From Alcanivorax sp. 1008 (GTDB lineage: Bacteria > Pseudomonadota > Gammaproteobacteria > Pseudomonadales > Alcanivoracaceae): a DNA stretch of 64,000 nucleotides. Each line of letters starts with the position of its first letter. Position 1 is the stretch's first letter. The notes beneath the pieces are model-generated. The model was not told the DNA's origin. It did no database searches and saw nothing but the letters and a program-made list of their open reading frames with translations. Where the stretch lies: assembly GCF_020667895.1 (NCBI RefSeq), contig NZ_JAFMPS010000004.1, forward strand, positions 124,001-188,000, given 5' to 3'. Shown here piece after piece: positions 1 to 9,316 of this stretch. A program made the translations under genes and the position numbers.

Positions 1-1336
1 AGTTCTGATTGCTAACCGCGGCGAAATTGCCCTGCGTATTTTGCGCGCCTGCCGCGAGCTAGGCATTCGCACCGTCGCCGTCTATTCGAAAGCGGACCGT
101 GACCTGATGCATGTTCGCCTTGCAGATGAAGCTGTTTGCATTGGCCCGGCACCGAGTAGCCAGTCCTATCTGAATATTCCTTCCATCATCAGCGCCGCCG
201 AAGTGACGGATGCGGATGCCATCCACCCGGGCTACGGTTTTCTTGCGGAAAACGCAGACTTCGCAGAAATCGTGGAGCGCTCCGGCTTTACCTTTATCGG
301 CCCGCGCGCGGAAACCATTCGCCTGATGGGCAACAAGGTTTCTGCCATCGAAGCCATGAAGAAGGCCGGCGTGCCAACGGTGCCTGGCTCAGGCGGCCCG
401 GTGGGTGAAGATGCCGACGAAGCACTGCGCCTGGGTCGGGAAATAGGGTATCCGGTGATCATCAAAGCAGCAGCAGGTGGTGGTGGCCGCGGCATGCGCG
501 TGGTGGAAAGCGAGCATCAGCTGCTCAACGCCATCACCTTGACTCGCTCGGAAGCCAAAAATGCTTTTGGCGACGACACCGTATATATGGAGAAATTTCT
601 CCAACATCCGCGCCATGTGGAAATTCAGGTACTGGCTGATGGTCAGGGCAACGTGGTGCATCTGGGGGATCGGGACTGCTCTCTTCAGCGCCGCCATCAA
701 AAAGTGGTAGAGGAAGCGCCCGCGCCGGGCATTCCTGAGGACATCAAGCAAGAGGTTGCGGAGCGCTGTGTCCGTGCCTGCCTGGAGATCAACTATCGTG
801 GCGCCGGCACCTTCGAGTTCTTATACGAAGATGGCCACTTCTACTTTATCGAGATGAACACCCGAGTACAGGTAGAGCACCCGGTCAGCGAAATGATCAC
901 CGGCGTGGATATCGTCAAGCAGCAACTTTTGGTTGCAGGCGGACAGGCCCTGCAGATTCGCCAGTCTGATGTGGTCATGAATGGCCATGCCATCGAAGTG
1001 CGAATCAACGCTGAAGACCCCCATACCTTTACTCCAAGCCCGGGCAAGATCAGTTACTTCCACGCTCCGGGCGGTAATGGTGTTCGCGTCGACTCCCACA
1101 TCTATTCCGGCTATACCGTGCCACCCTATTACGACTCTCTGATCGGCAAGCTGATCACCTGGGGGCCAGACCGGGCCACCGCCTTTGCGCGCATGCGTAA
1201 CGCACTGGAAGAGGTCGTGGTAGAAGGCATCAAGACCAATATCCCGCTGCATCGCGACAAAATTTTCCGCGACAAGGGCTTCGCCGCCGGTGGTATCGAT
1301 ATTCACTATCTGGAAAAAAAGCTGCGCACCCAGTAA
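1..1336 (+). CDS. accC: Acetyl-CoA carboxylase, biotin carboxylase subunit (5' end cut by window)
   Basis: Biotin carboxylase charges the biotin of AccB with bicarbonate and ATP, the first half-reaction of malonyl-CoA synthesis. The frame is open from base 2 with [12 protein letters not shown], the family N-terminus, so only about four residues are missing. It then shows the ATP-grasp glycine loop [10 protein letters not shown], the [14 protein letters not shown] segment, and the [14 protein letters not shown] active-site stretch. The 444 visible residues fit the usual length of about 449. Its normal partner accB should lie just upstream, outside the window. A perfect inverted repeat follows the stop codon. 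An internal TTG at 41 is not the true start. Confidence 0.97.
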   Translation, partial: VLIANRGEIALRILRACRELGIRTVAVYSKADRDLMHVRLADEAVCIGPAPSSQSYLNIPSIISAAEVTDADAIHPGYGFLAENADFAEIVERSGFTFIGPRAETIRLMGNKVSAIEAMKKAGVPTVPGSGGPVGEDADEALRLGREIGYPVIIKAAAGGGGRGMRVVESEHQLLNAITLTRSEAKNAFGDDTVYMEKFLQHPRHVEIQVLADGQGNVVHLGDRDCSLQRRHQKVVEEAPAPGIPEDIKQEVAERCVRACLEINYRGAGTFEFLYEDGHFYFIEMNTRVQVEHPVSEMITGVDIVKQQLLVAGGQALQIRQSDVVMNGHAIEVRINAEDPHTFTPSPGKISYFHAPGGNGVRVDSHIYSGYTVPPYYDSLIGKLITWGPDRATAFARMRNALEEVVVEGIKTNIPLHRDKIFRDKGFAAGGIDIHYLEKKLRTQ

Positions 1337-1340
1337 CACT

Positions 1341-1378
1341 CATGGTTCATCCGTCCGTACTGGTTCGGATGAACCATG
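1341..1378. repeat. Perfect 13-bp inverted repeat between accC and prmA
   Basis: The arms CATGGTTCATCCG (1341-1353) and its exact complement (1366-1378) flank a 12-base loop. No T-tract follows, so it is not a standard intrinsic terminator. A CATAAT hexamer at 1380-1385, resembling a -10 box, starts right after it and could serve prmA. The repeat could be a transcript-end hairpin or an operator. Confidence 0.6.
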
Positions 1379-1413
1379 GCATAATCGCGCCTCGCTGATT
1401 ATCGGGAGCCCCC

Positions 1414-2286
1414 ATGGCCTGGCTGCAAATTCACATCCCCTCGGACGCCGGCCATGCCGAGCCTTTGCAGGACCTGCTCGCCGAACTGGGTGCGGAGGCG
1501 GTGACCTGCACCGACGCCGCTGATCAACCTATTTTCGAGCCGCCCCCAGGTGCCACACCGCTGTGGCAGCAAACCGTAGTCACCGCCCTGTTTGACAGGG
1601 ACACTGATGCCAATCTGCTGCGGGCAGCGATTGAGTCTGCATTGGGCCCGTTGGCAGACTTCCATCAGGAGATAGTTGAAGACCAGCCGTGGGAGCGGGC
1701 CTGGATGGAAGACTTCAAACCCATGCAGTTTGGTCAGCGCCTTTGGATCGTACCCAGCTGGAGCGAGGCTCCTGATCCGCAGGCGATCAACATAAAGCTG
1801 GATCCCGGTCTGGCATTCGGCACCGGAACCCATGAAACCACGTCGCTTTGCCTAAGCTGGCTGGATAGCGCCAACGTTGCCAACAAACAGGTTCTGGACT
1901 TCGGTTGCGGCTCCGGAATTCTTGCCATTGCGGCACTGCTACTGGGAGCGGAAAGCGCCGTAGGCTGTGATCTGGATCCACAGGCCCTGCTGGCAACTAA
2001 CGACAACGCCGCAGCCAACGGCGTCGATGGCAAGCTGCGCTGCTACCTTCCAGAAGCCATGCCGGCAGGCGATTACGATCTGGTACTGGCCAATATTCTT
2101 GCCGGGCCATTGGTAGAACTGGCCCCGCTGCTGACCGGCTACTGCCGCTCCGGCGGTAATTTATTGCTATCCGGCATTCTCGCCGATCAGGCCGAATCCG
2201 TAATGGCAGCGTATGGCAACCATTTTGAGCTCTCCGCTGTGGCTCAAAAAAATGACTGGGTTCGCATTCATGGGGTACGCCGCTGA
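1414..2286 (+). CDS. prmA: Ribosomal protein L11 methyltransferase
   Basis: PrmA trimethylates lysines and the N-terminus of ribosomal protein L11 using S-adenosylmethionine. The 290-residue protein is close to the usual 293. The N-terminal domain carries the L11-binding fold with WERAWMEDFKPMQFG. The methyltransferase domain has the SAM motif VLDFGCGSGILAIAAL, with acidic residues in GCDLDPQAL and the ANILAGPL motif. The ATG at 1414 follows a GGGAG ribosome-binding sequence. accC followed by prmA is also the order in Pseudomonas. Confidence 0.96.
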   Translation: MAWLQIHIPSDAGHAEPLQDLLAELGAEAVTCTDAADQPIFEPPPGATPLWQQTVVTALFDRDTDANLLRAAIESALGPLADFHQEIVEDQPWERAWMEDFKPMQFGQRLWIVPSWSEAPDPQAINIKLDPGLAFGTGTHETTSLCLSWLDSANVANKQVLDFGCGSGILAIAALLLGAESAVGCDLDPQALLATNDNAAANGVDGKLRCYLPEAMPAGDYDLVLANILAGPLVELAPLLTGYCRSGGNLLLSGILADQAESVMAAYGNHFELSAVAQKNDWVRIHGVRR

Positions 2287-2380
2287 GAAATTTCACCGCA
2301 TCCTGATCACGCGGCTTGCCGGCGGCGCCCGGCTTGGGTAACACTGCGGTTAATCACCGAATAGGGAGTCTGTCGACGGC

Positions 2381-3730
2381 ATGGCAGCGCAATACAAGAC
2401 CCAGTGCCCACACTGCGGCGCTCAGTTCCGTATCAGCGAACAGCATCTGGCTCAGGCCAAGGGTGCAGTGCGCTGTGGCTCCTGCCTGAAGGTTTTTCAG
2501 GCCACCGATCACCTGATTGAAGGTAAGCCCGCAGCGAAGCCTGTAAGCCCGGCGAAAAGCGCCAAGCCTGCGCCCCCTCCTGCGGAGAAGCCCGCTGAGA
2601 AAAAATGGAGCCTGACCGAGGATCTGTCATCGCCGCCGGCCACCCAGGCCACTCCCTCCGCCAAGCGCTGGATTATGGACGACGATATCAGCGACGACAT
2701 CGATGACGAGATGCCTGAAAAGCTGATCGATGAGCCACCACCCTCCAACATCCCATCGAACGACACCCGCCTGTCCATGGGAGGCTTGGAACTAAGCGAC
2801 TCGTTTATGTCGCTGGACAGTGATGACGATGACAGCCTGAGGGATGAAAACTTCTCCGACATGGCTGGCGCCGGCAAGAAGATGCAGAGCGAGGATAGCG
2901 ACGAGTCCTGGGCTGAAAAGCTGCTGGAAGAGCTGGAAGACAAGCCAGCTCCGGTTGAGGTACAGGCCGATAAAATGTCGCTCGCCGAGCGCTCAGAAGA
3001 TCAGCAGCGCAGGGAAAAACAGGAACAGAAGAAGCAGCGCACCACTCAGGCGAGTCAGAAAAAATCCGATGACATGCCTGACTGGGCCATGGACTCAGGA
3101 GGCTTTTTTGACGATGACTCTCTAGGCGCACTGACAGATGGCATTGATGACGGCGACGACATCGCGGCCATTGATGTCCCTGCAATTGAAGAGCGCAAAC
3201 CCGGCAAAGTAAACCTGCCTCTGGAAAGCATCACCGAGCAAAGCGGTGAGCTGCTCAAGTGGGGCGCGCTGTCGCTGGCTGCTCTGCTGGTGTTTGCCGG
3301 CCAGTATCTGATTTTCAACTTCAACGAGCTATCGCGTACGCCGGCATGGCGACCGTTTTATGCCAACATCTGCGGCGCCGTTGGCTGCAGCCTGCCCAAC
3401 CTGTCCAACGTCTCTGAATTGCGCGGCTCCAACTTGATAGTACGCGCTCACCCGCGGGCTCAGGGTGCACTGGTGGTTGACGTTATCGTGTTCAATGACG
3501 GGCGGTATGCTCAGCCCTTTCCTCTAATTGAGCTGGGCTTTACCGACCTCAACGGTCGCGCCATTGCCAGCCGGCGCTTTCAGCCGAATGAGTATCTGCG
3601 CGGCGAGGCCAGCAATATGACGGAAATACCACCAGGCGTTCCGGTGCGCCTGTCTCTGGAGATCCTTGACCCGGGCAGCGACGCCCAGAACTACACCTTG
3701 CGGCTGCTACCACTACCTCAGCAGGGCTAA
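2381..3730 (+). CDS. Zinc-ribbon and DUF3426 domain membrane protein
   Basis: A 449-residue protein of unknown function. The N-terminus is an MJ0042-type zinc ribbon with CPHC and CGSC knuckles (residues about 9-35). Next comes a long, low-complexity acidic and proline-rich linker (about 50-270) with many Asp/Glu/Ser runs. One transmembrane helix (GALSLAALLVFAGQYLIF) sits near residue 300, followed by a periplasmic DUF3426 domain with AHPRAQGALVVDVIVFNDG. The topology suggests a cytoplasmic zinc ribbon tethered to a periplasmic beta-sandwich. It lies between prmA and dusB, as in Pseudomonas. Translation starts at ATG 2381. Confidence 0.85.
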   Translation: MAAQYKTQCPHCGAQFRISEQHLAQAKGAVRCGSCLKVFQATDHLIEGKPAAKPVSPAKSAKPAPPPAEKPAEKKWSLTEDLSSPPATQATPSAKRWIMDDDISDDIDDEMPEKLIDEPPPSNIPSNDTRLSMGGLELSDSFMSLDSDDDDSLRDENFSDMAGAGKKMQSEDSDESWAEKLLEELEDKPAPVEVQADKMSLAERSEDQQRREKQEQKKQRTTQASQKKSDDMPDWAMDSGGFFDDDSLGALTDGIDDGDDIAAIDVPAIEERKPGKVNLPLESITEQSGELLKWGALSLAALLVFAGQYLIFNFNELSRTPAWRPFYANICGAVGCSLPNLSNVSELRGSNLIVRAHPRAQGALVVDVIVFNDGRYAQPFPLIELGFTDLNGRAIASRRFQPNEYLRGEASNMTEIPPGVPVRLSLEILDPGSDAQNYTLRLLPLPQQG

Positions 3731-3736
3731 GCAGAT

Positions 3737-3755
3737 AGCGGCCCACCGGGCCGCT
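3737..3755 (+). terminator. Hairpin after the DUF3426 gene
   Basis: AGCGGCCC (3737-3744) and GGGCCGCT (3748-3755) form a perfect 8-bp stem with a 3-base loop, six bases after the stop codon. There is no T-tract, so termination may be weak or factor-dependent. Confidence 0.45.
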
Positions 3756-3837
3756 GACCACAAACGCCGCTTTCCCCTACGCCTTTGCTTGTCTATTATC
3801 GCTGCCCCTTCAAGCCTTCCGGCGACGGAGTACGAAG

Positions 3838-4893
3838 ATGCGGATCGGCCCCTATGAGCTGAGCAACAACCTGGTGCTGGCGCCAATGGCTGGCGTCACC
3901 GACCTGCCGTTTCGCCAGCTGTGCCGCAGACAGGGCGCAGGCCTGATCGTGTCAGAAATGCTCACCAGCGACCCGTCGCTATGGCATTCCAGAAAAAGCA
4001 TGCGTCGTTTACCACACGCCGATGAACCCGGCCCCGTATCCATCCAGATCGCCGGCGGAGACCCCGCCATGATGGCGCAAGCGGCACGTCAGAATGTTGA
4101 TCTCGGCGCCCAGATTATCGACATCAATATGGGCTGCCCTGCCAAGAAGGTTTGCAAAAAGCAGGCAGGCTCTGCATTGCTCCAGAACGAGCAATTGGTG
4201 GAGAGAATCCTTCAGGCCGTGGTCGGCGCCGTCAGCGTCCCGGTAACCCTGAAGTTCCGCACCGGGCCAACCCCGGAAACACGCAACGCGGTACGCATTG
4301 CCCGGCTTGCCGAGGCCTGTGGCATTCAGGCTCTAGCCTTGCATGGCCGCACCCGAGCCTGTCGCTTCAACGGCGAGGCTGAGTACGACAGCATCTCCGA
4401 GGTGGTAAAAAGCGTGTCAATTCCGGTACTTGCTAACGGCGACATCGACTCGCCGGAAAAGGCCCGCAAAGTACTGGCATCCACCGGAGCCGGTGGTATC
4501 ATGATCGGCCGCGCAGCTCAGGGTAACCCTTGGATCTTTCGCGACACCGCCGAATGGCTGGCAACAGGCACATTGCCGCCCGCCCCGACGGTGCAAGAGG
4601 TGCAGGCTCTGGTCACAGAGCACTTGCATGCGCTGCACGAGTTTTATGGCATCGCCGCCGGTGTCCGGATCGCACGCAAGCATCTGGGCTGGTACACGGC
4701 CAACTTGCCAGGCGGGGAGGATTTCCGCCAGCAATTCAACCGTATTGACGATGCTGGAGCGCAGGAACGCGCAGTCGCGCATTTTTTTCACAATCTCAAT
4801 ACTGTCACTGACCGGGTTCGCTTTGGTCGGTACGGTGAAGTATCTCTCGCCGATGGATGCGGCGGTGACCAGAACGGAGCAAAGGCCGCATGA
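3838..4893 (+). CDS. dusB: tRNA-dihydrouridine synthase B
   Basis: An FMN-dependent TIM-barrel enzyme that reduces uridine to dihydrouridine in the tRNA D-loop. Seen are [13 protein letters not shown] at the N-terminus, the catalytic-cysteine loop [19 protein letters not shown], the LHGRTR motif, and the phosphate-binding segment LANGDIDSP with [16 protein letters not shown]. At 351 residues it is about 30 longer than E. coli DusB. The extra residues are a Gly/Asp-rich C-terminal tail. Its stop overlaps the fis start (ATGA), the classic dusB-fis operon arrangement in which fis translation is coupled to dusB. Confidence 0.95.
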   Translation: MRIGPYELSNNLVLAPMAGVTDLPFRQLCRRQGAGLIVSEMLTSDPSLWHSRKSMRRLPHADEPGPVSIQIAGGDPAMMAQAARQNVDLGAQIIDINMGCPAKKVCKKQAGSALLQNEQLVERILQAVVGAVSVPVTLKFRTGPTPETRNAVRIARLAEACGIQALALHGRTRACRFNGEAEYDSISEVVKSVSIPVLANGDIDSPEKARKVLASTGAGGIMIGRAAQGNPWIFRDTAEWLATGTLPPAPTVQEVQALVTEHLHALHEFYGIAAGVRIARKHLGWYTANLPGGEDFRQQFNRIDDAGAQERAVAHFFHNLNTVTDRVRFGRYGEVSLADGCGGDQNGAKAA

Positions 4894-5201
4894 CCTCAGC
4901 AGTACGTAAATTTGACTCACTTGATACCCCCGAACAACGCAAACCAGAGCTGACTCTGGCCCAGGCGGACAGTCGCGATACTTTACGCAACTGTGTACGC
5001 CGCTCGCTGAACGACTTCTTCCGTAACCTTGACGGCGAAGATGTCAGCGAACTGTACGATACGGTACTTGCCGAAATGGAAATCCCACTGCTGGAAAAGG
5101 TGCTTGAGTACACCCGCGGTAATCAGACACGTGCCGCTGAAATGCTCGGCCTCAACCGTGGCACCCTGCGCAAGAAACTGAAGCAATACGGCCTGCTATA
5201 A
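4890..5201 (+). CDS. fis: DNA-binding protein Fis
   Basis: A nucleoid-associated dimeric protein that bends DNA and activates rRNA and other growth-linked promoters. The 103-residue product has the Fis core [18 protein letters not shown] followed by [14 protein letters not shown], the C-terminal helix-turn-helix. It is slightly longer than the 98-residue E. coli protein owing to a variable N-terminus. The start overlaps the dusB stop by four bases (ATGA). A strong intrinsic terminator follows 18 bases after the stop, closing the dusB-fis unit. Confidence 0.97.
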   Translation: MTSAVRKFDSLDTPEQRKPELTLAQADSRDTLRNCVRRSLNDFFRNLDGEDVSELYDTVLAEMEIPLLEKVLEYTRGNQTRAAEMLGLNRGTLRKKLKQYGLL

Positions 5202-5219
5202 CAGCAGCCCAACGACCCG

Positions 5220-5250
5220 AGGGGCAGATTTTCTGCCCCTTTTCGTTTTC
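5220..5250 (+). terminator. Intrinsic terminator of dusB-fis
   Basis: AGGGGCAG (5220-5227) pairs with CTGCCCCT (5233-5240) around a five-base ATTTT loop. A T-rich tract (TTTTCGTTTTC) follows. This is a textbook rho-independent terminator. Confidence 0.92.
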
Positions 5251-5275
5251 AACCAACCACGATCAGGATTTTCCG

Positions 5276-6844
5276 ATGAGCAAGGCAGTAGAACGCGCGC
5301 TGATCAGCGTTTCCGACAAAACCGGGCTGGTGGACTTTGCTGCCGCCCTCGCCGCCCGCGGCATCAAGCTGCTGTCCACCGGCGGCACCTTCCGCGCCCT
5401 GAAGGATGCCGGTATTGCTGTGCAGGAAGTGTCGGACTACACCGGTTTTCCGGAAATGATGGATGGCCGGGTAAAAACCCTGCACCCGAAAATCCACGGC
5501 GGCATCCTTGGCCGCCGCGGCCAGGACGATGCCGTCATGGCCGAACATGACATCGGCCGAATTGATCTGGTGGTGGTCAACCTGTATCCGTTCAAGCAGA
5601 CCGTGGCCAAGCCGGACTGCTCTCTGGAAGACGCGGTAGAGAATATCGACATCGGCGGCCCGACCATGGTCCGCTCGGCGGCGAAAAATCATGCTCATGT
5701 CGGCATCGTCACCAACCCATCAGATTACCCTCGAGTGCTAGCAGAGCTGGAAAGCAACAATGGCGAGCTGAGCCTCGAGTTCCGTTTTGACCTGGCTATC
5801 AAAGCATTCGAACACACAGCAGCCTACGACGGCGCCATTGCCAATCACTTTGGCAAGCTTGTCGGTAACGGTAACGCCCATTTCCCGCGCACTATCAATC
5901 TGAATTTCAACAAAACTCAGGACATGCGCTACGGCGAGAACCCGCATCAGAATTCGGCATTCTACACCGAGGAAAACCCGGCCGAAGCATCCATCAGCAC
6001 TGCCCGGCAGCTGCAGGGAAAAGAGCTTTCTTATAACAACATCGCCGACACTGATGCTGCGCTGGAATGCGTCAAGTCATTCGTCAAGCCCGCCTGTGTC
6101 ATCGTCAAACACGCCAACCCCTGCGGCGTGGCAGTCAGTCTGGATGGCATCGGCCAAGCTTATGAGCTGGCCTATCAGACCGACCCGGAATCTGCCTTCG
6201 GTGGCATTATTGCCTTCAACCGTGAGCTCGACGCGGCCACTGCAAAATTGATTGTTGATCGCCAGTTTGTTGAGGTAATCATTGCTCCGAAGGTTTCCAA
6301 AGAGGCCCTTGAAGTGACGGCGGCCAAGCAGAATGTGCGCGTACTGGAGTGTGGCGAGTGGGGCGCAGAGCGTATCGCCGGCCTGGACTATAAGCGCGTC
6401 AATGGCGGTCTGCTGGTGCAGGATCGCGATAACGGCATGATCACTGAAAGCGACTTGAAAGTGGTCACCAAGCGGGTGCCCACCGAAGCAGAGATGCACG
6501 ATCTCATCTTCGCCTGGAAGGTGGCCAAATTCGTCAAGTCGAATGCCATTGTCTATGCCAAAGGCCGTCAAACCATTGGCGTTGGAGCAGGCCAAATGAG
6601 CCGCGTGAATTCAGCCCGCATCGCGGCGATCAAGGCCGAGCATGCTGGACTGGTAGTTAAAGGAGCGGTGATGGCATCCGACGCCTTCTTCCCGTTCCGT
6701 GACGGCATCGACAATGCAGCCGCCAACGGCATCGCCTGCGTAATCCAGCCAGGTGGCTCAATGCGCGATGCGGAAACCATTGCCGCCGCCGATGAACATG
6801 GCATGGCCATGGTGTTCACCGGCATGCGCCACTTCCGACATTAA
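5276..6844 (+). CDS. purH: Bifunctional AICAR transformylase/IMP cyclohydrolase
   Basis: PurH performs the last two steps of IMP synthesis: formyl transfer to AICAR, then ring closure. The 522-residue protein has an N-terminal MGS-like cyclohydrolase domain ([14 protein letters not shown], then [20 protein letters not shown]) and a C-terminal transformylase domain. The catalytic Lys-His pair is visible in [11 protein letters not shown], and the substrate-binding [16 protein letters not shown] is intact. AGGA lies seven bases before ATG 5276. purD follows after 28 bases, so the two form an operon as in other Gammaproteobacteria. Confidence 0.97.
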   Translation: MSKAVERALISVSDKTGLVDFAAALAARGIKLLSTGGTFRALKDAGIAVQEVSDYTGFPEMMDGRVKTLHPKIHGGILGRRGQDDAVMAEHDIGRIDLVVVNLYPFKQTVAKPDCSLEDAVENIDIGGPTMVRSAAKNHAHVGIVTNPSDYPRVLAELESNNGELSLEFRFDLAIKAFEHTAAYDGAIANHFGKLVGNGNAHFPRTINLNFNKTQDMRYGENPHQNSAFYTEENPAEASISTARQLQGKELSYNNIADTDAALECVKSFVKPACVIVKHANPCGVAVSLDGIGQAYELAYQTDPESAFGGIIAFNRELDAATAKLIVDRQFVEVIIAPKVSKEALEVTAAKQNVRVLECGEWGAERIAGLDYKRVNGGLLVQDRDNGMITESDLKVVTKRVPTEAEMHDLIFAWKVAKFVKSNAIVYAKGRQTIGVGAGQMSRVNSARIAAIKAEHAGLVVKGAVMASDAFFPFRDGIDNAAANGIACVIQPGGSMRDAETIAAADEHGMAMVFTGMRHFRH

Positions 6845-6872
6845 AAGCCGCCACTGACCGGAGTACAACGCG

Positions 6873-8162
6873 ATGAAAGTATTGATTATCGGTTCTGGTG
6901 GAAGGGAGCACGCACTGGCTTGGAAGGTGGCTCAGTCTGCGGATGTCAGCAAGGTCTTTGTGGCCCCTGGCAATGCGGGTAGCGGCCGCGAGGCCAAGGT
7001 AGAGAATGCCGCCATTGACGCGCTGGACAAGCAGGCACTGGCAGAGCTGGCCATCCGCGAAGGCATCACTCTGACCATCGTTGGCCCAGAAGCGCCCCTG
7101 GTGGACGGTCTGGTGGATTACTTTAAAGCCAAAGGTCTGAAGTGCTTTGGCCCGACCCGTGGTGCCGCCCAGCTGGAAGGCTCGAAAGCATTCACCAAGG
7201 ACTTTCTCGCCCGCCACAATATCCCCACCGCCGGTTACGGCAACTTCACCGACCTCGATCAGGCTCTCGCCTACCTGAAAGAAAAAGGCGCGCCGATTGT
7301 GATCAAGGCGGATGGACTGGCCGCCGGCAAGGGTGTGATCGTCGCCATGACCATGGATGAAGCCGAAGCCGCTGTACGCGACATGCTAGCCGGCAATCGT
7401 TTTGGTGACGCGGGCCACCGCGTGGTCATCGAAGAGTTTCTGCAAGGTGAAGAGGCCAGCTTTATTGTTATGGTCGATGGTGAGCACGTCCTGCCCATGG
7501 CCACCAGTCAGGATCACAAACGGGTTGGCGATGGCGACACCGGCCCAAACACGGGTGGCATGGGGGCTTACTCTCCTGCTCCGGTTGTTACTGCAGAAAT
7601 CCACGACCGCATTATGCGCGAAGTGATCTATCCCACCGTGCGCGGCATGGCTGCTGAAGGCAATCCCTACACCGGCTTCCTCTACGCCGGACTGATGATT
7701 GATGCCAGTGGCGCACCTAAAGTAATCGAGTTCAACTGCCGCTTCGGTGATCCGGAAACCCAGCCCATAATGATGCGGCTGCGCTCGGATCTGGCGGCAC
7801 TGTGTCTGGCCGCAATTGACGGCAAGCTGAATGCAATGCAGGCAGATTGGGACCCACGTCCGGCACTGGGCGTGGTTATGGCCGCAGGGGGCTACCCGGA
7901 CGACTACCGCAAGGGTGACCGCATCGATGGTCTGCAGGGCGCAGACAGCAGCGACCTGAAAGTGTTTCATGCAGGCACCGTGGAGCAAGATGGCCGGGTG
8001 CTCACCCACGGGGGACGGGTGCTCTGTGTCACCGCGCTAGGTGAATCAGTGGCGGCCGCACAGGCGCGCGCTTATCAGGGGCTAGCTGGAATTCATTGGG
8101 CGGATTGCCAATACCGTCGTGATATTGGCTACCGGGCAGTTGCTCGTGAAATGCCTGTCTGA
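6873..8162 (+). CDS. purD: Phosphoribosylamine-glycine ligase (GARS)
   Basis: An ATP-grasp ligase joining glycine to phosphoribosylamine, step two of purine synthesis. The 429-residue length is standard. Visible are VLIIGSGGREHALAWK at the N-terminus, the ATP-grasp lysine region PIVIKADGLAAGKGVIVA, the EEFLQGEEASF segment, the metal-binding EFNCRFGDPE, and the C-terminal GLVMAAGGYP-like module (here GVVMAAGGYPDDY). It follows purH closely. Downstream is a 76-base gap before the cyclic-nucleotide/rhodanese gene. Confidence 0.97.
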   Translation: MKVLIIGSGGREHALAWKVAQSADVSKVFVAPGNAGSGREAKVENAAIDALDKQALAELAIREGITLTIVGPEAPLVDGLVDYFKAKGLKCFGPTRGAAQLEGSKAFTKDFLARHNIPTAGYGNFTDLDQALAYLKEKGAPIVIKADGLAAGKGVIVAMTMDEAEAAVRDMLAGNRFGDAGHRVVIEEFLQGEEASFIVMVDGEHVLPMATSQDHKRVGDGDTGPNTGGMGAYSPAPVVTAEIHDRIMREVIYPTVRGMAAEGNPYTGFLYAGLMIDASGAPKVIEFNCRFGDPETQPIMMRLRSDLAALCLAAIDGKLNAMQADWDPRPALGVVMAAGGYPDDYRKGDRIDGLQGADSSDLKVFHAGTVEQDGRVLTHGGRVLCVTALGESVAAAQARAYQGLAGIHWADCQYRRDIGYRAVAREMPV

Positions 8163-8238
8163 GGTGTCTCAAGGGTTGGACTTGTCACCGCTATCACTTT
8201 CATAATCGGGTTCGTACTTATCAGGGGGCGGGAACATC

Positions 8239-9309
8239 ATGGCAGACGCGGACATTAATCTGGAAAGGCTGCACGACTTCATTCCTTTCGACTGCCTGTC
8301 TGAGTCCCACCTGCGTGATATCGCCGGCCAGATTCAGGTACTGAATCTGGCTCCGGCCAGGGTTCTTTTCAAGCGGGGAGAAAGCTCGGACTTGGCCTAC
8401 TTCCTGATTTCGGGTGCACTCGACCTGATTGATGCCAGTTTTCAAGTACGCAAATTTCCCGCAGAGGATGACGAAAACTATCTCGCCATCGACAATTACG
8501 CCCAGCACAGCGTCAACGCAATCAGCACCGAGCCTTCCGTGGTCTATGCCATTGAGCGGGACAAGCTCGACTTACTGATGACCTGGACCCAGGCCGCTGA
8601 GTCCATGCTTGAAGAAGACGATGATAGTTCCGAGCGTGACTGGATGGATGCCCTGCTGGCATCAGATCTGTTCGCGCAGATCCCGCCCCAGAAAATCCAG
8701 TCCCTGTTTGTGAAGTTTACGGAGCGGGCAGTCAAACTCGGGGAGCAAGTAATTCGCGAGGGGGAACCAGGCGACACCTTCTTTGTTATCAAACAGGGCA
8801 AAGCCATGGTCAGCCGCACACAGGGAAGCAAGCAGGAAACCCTGGCCGCCCTGACCACTGGAAATTTCTTCGGCGAAGATGCCTTGATCTCTGACGCGCC
8901 GCGTAACGCCACCGTCACCATGACCAGCGACGGCGTGTTGATGGTCTTGGGCAAGGATGATTTTCGCTCACTTCTGCAGGACTCCGTTATCCGGCATATC
9001 ACACAGGAGCAGGTCGACAGCCTCGAGGAAGAGGGCGATCGCGCCGTTGTCCTGATTGATGTGCGGCTGCCCATGGAGTTCCGCCATGACCGCAGTTCCG
9101 GTGCGCGCAATATCCCGTTAAATGAACTGCGCAGACAGATACGCTCTTTGCAAAAGGCGTTTGTGTATGTGCTGTGCTGTGATGGCGGCAGACGCAGTGA
9201 GCTTGGAGCCTATCTGCTTACCGAAGCCGGCCTTGACGCCTATGTGCTGGACCGACCCAAGGCAAAGGATGTTGCGGAAAATACTGCGGACGACACTGAT
9301 CAAGGCTAA
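8239..9309 (+). CDS. Tandem cyclic-nucleotide-binding-like domains fused to rhodanese
   Basis: A 356-residue protein with three parts. A first, divergent CRP-like beta-roll spans about residues 18-120 (RVLFKRGESSDLAYFLISGALDL). A second, more canonical cNMP-binding fold spans about 135-255 (GEPGDTFFVIKQGKAMV, then GNFFGEDALISDAPRNATV). A rhodanese domain covers about 265-345, with the cysteine loop C314-DGGRR. It has no helix-turn-helix, so it is unlikely to bind DNA. The rhodanese loop resembles active sulfurtransferases. It sits between purD and the retS-like gene, seven bases ahead of retS, so the two are probably co-transcribed. The ligand and sulfur acceptor are unknown. Confidence 0.85.
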   Translation: MADADINLERLHDFIPFDCLSESHLRDIAGQIQVLNLAPARVLFKRGESSDLAYFLISGALDLIDASFQVRKFPAEDDENYLAIDNYAQHSVNAISTEPSVVYAIERDKLDLLMTWTQAAESMLEEDDDSSERDWMDALLASDLFAQIPPQKIQSLFVKFTERAVKLGEQVIREGEPGDTFFVIKQGKAMVSRTQGSKQETLAALTTGNFFGEDALISDAPRNATVTMTSDGVLMVLGKDDFRSLLQDSVIRHITQEQVDSLEEEGDRAVVLIDVRLPMEFRHDRSSGARNIPLNELRRQIRSLQKAFVYVLCCDGGRRSELGAYLLTEAGLDAYVLDRPKAKDVAENTADDTDQG

Positions 9310-9316
9310 GACCTGC

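Noticed and set aside
8163-8238. Promoter before the cNMP/rhodanese gene
   Set aside because: CATAAT at 8201-8206 has no -35 at an acceptable distance (TTGTCA is 13 bases away, TTGGAC 19).
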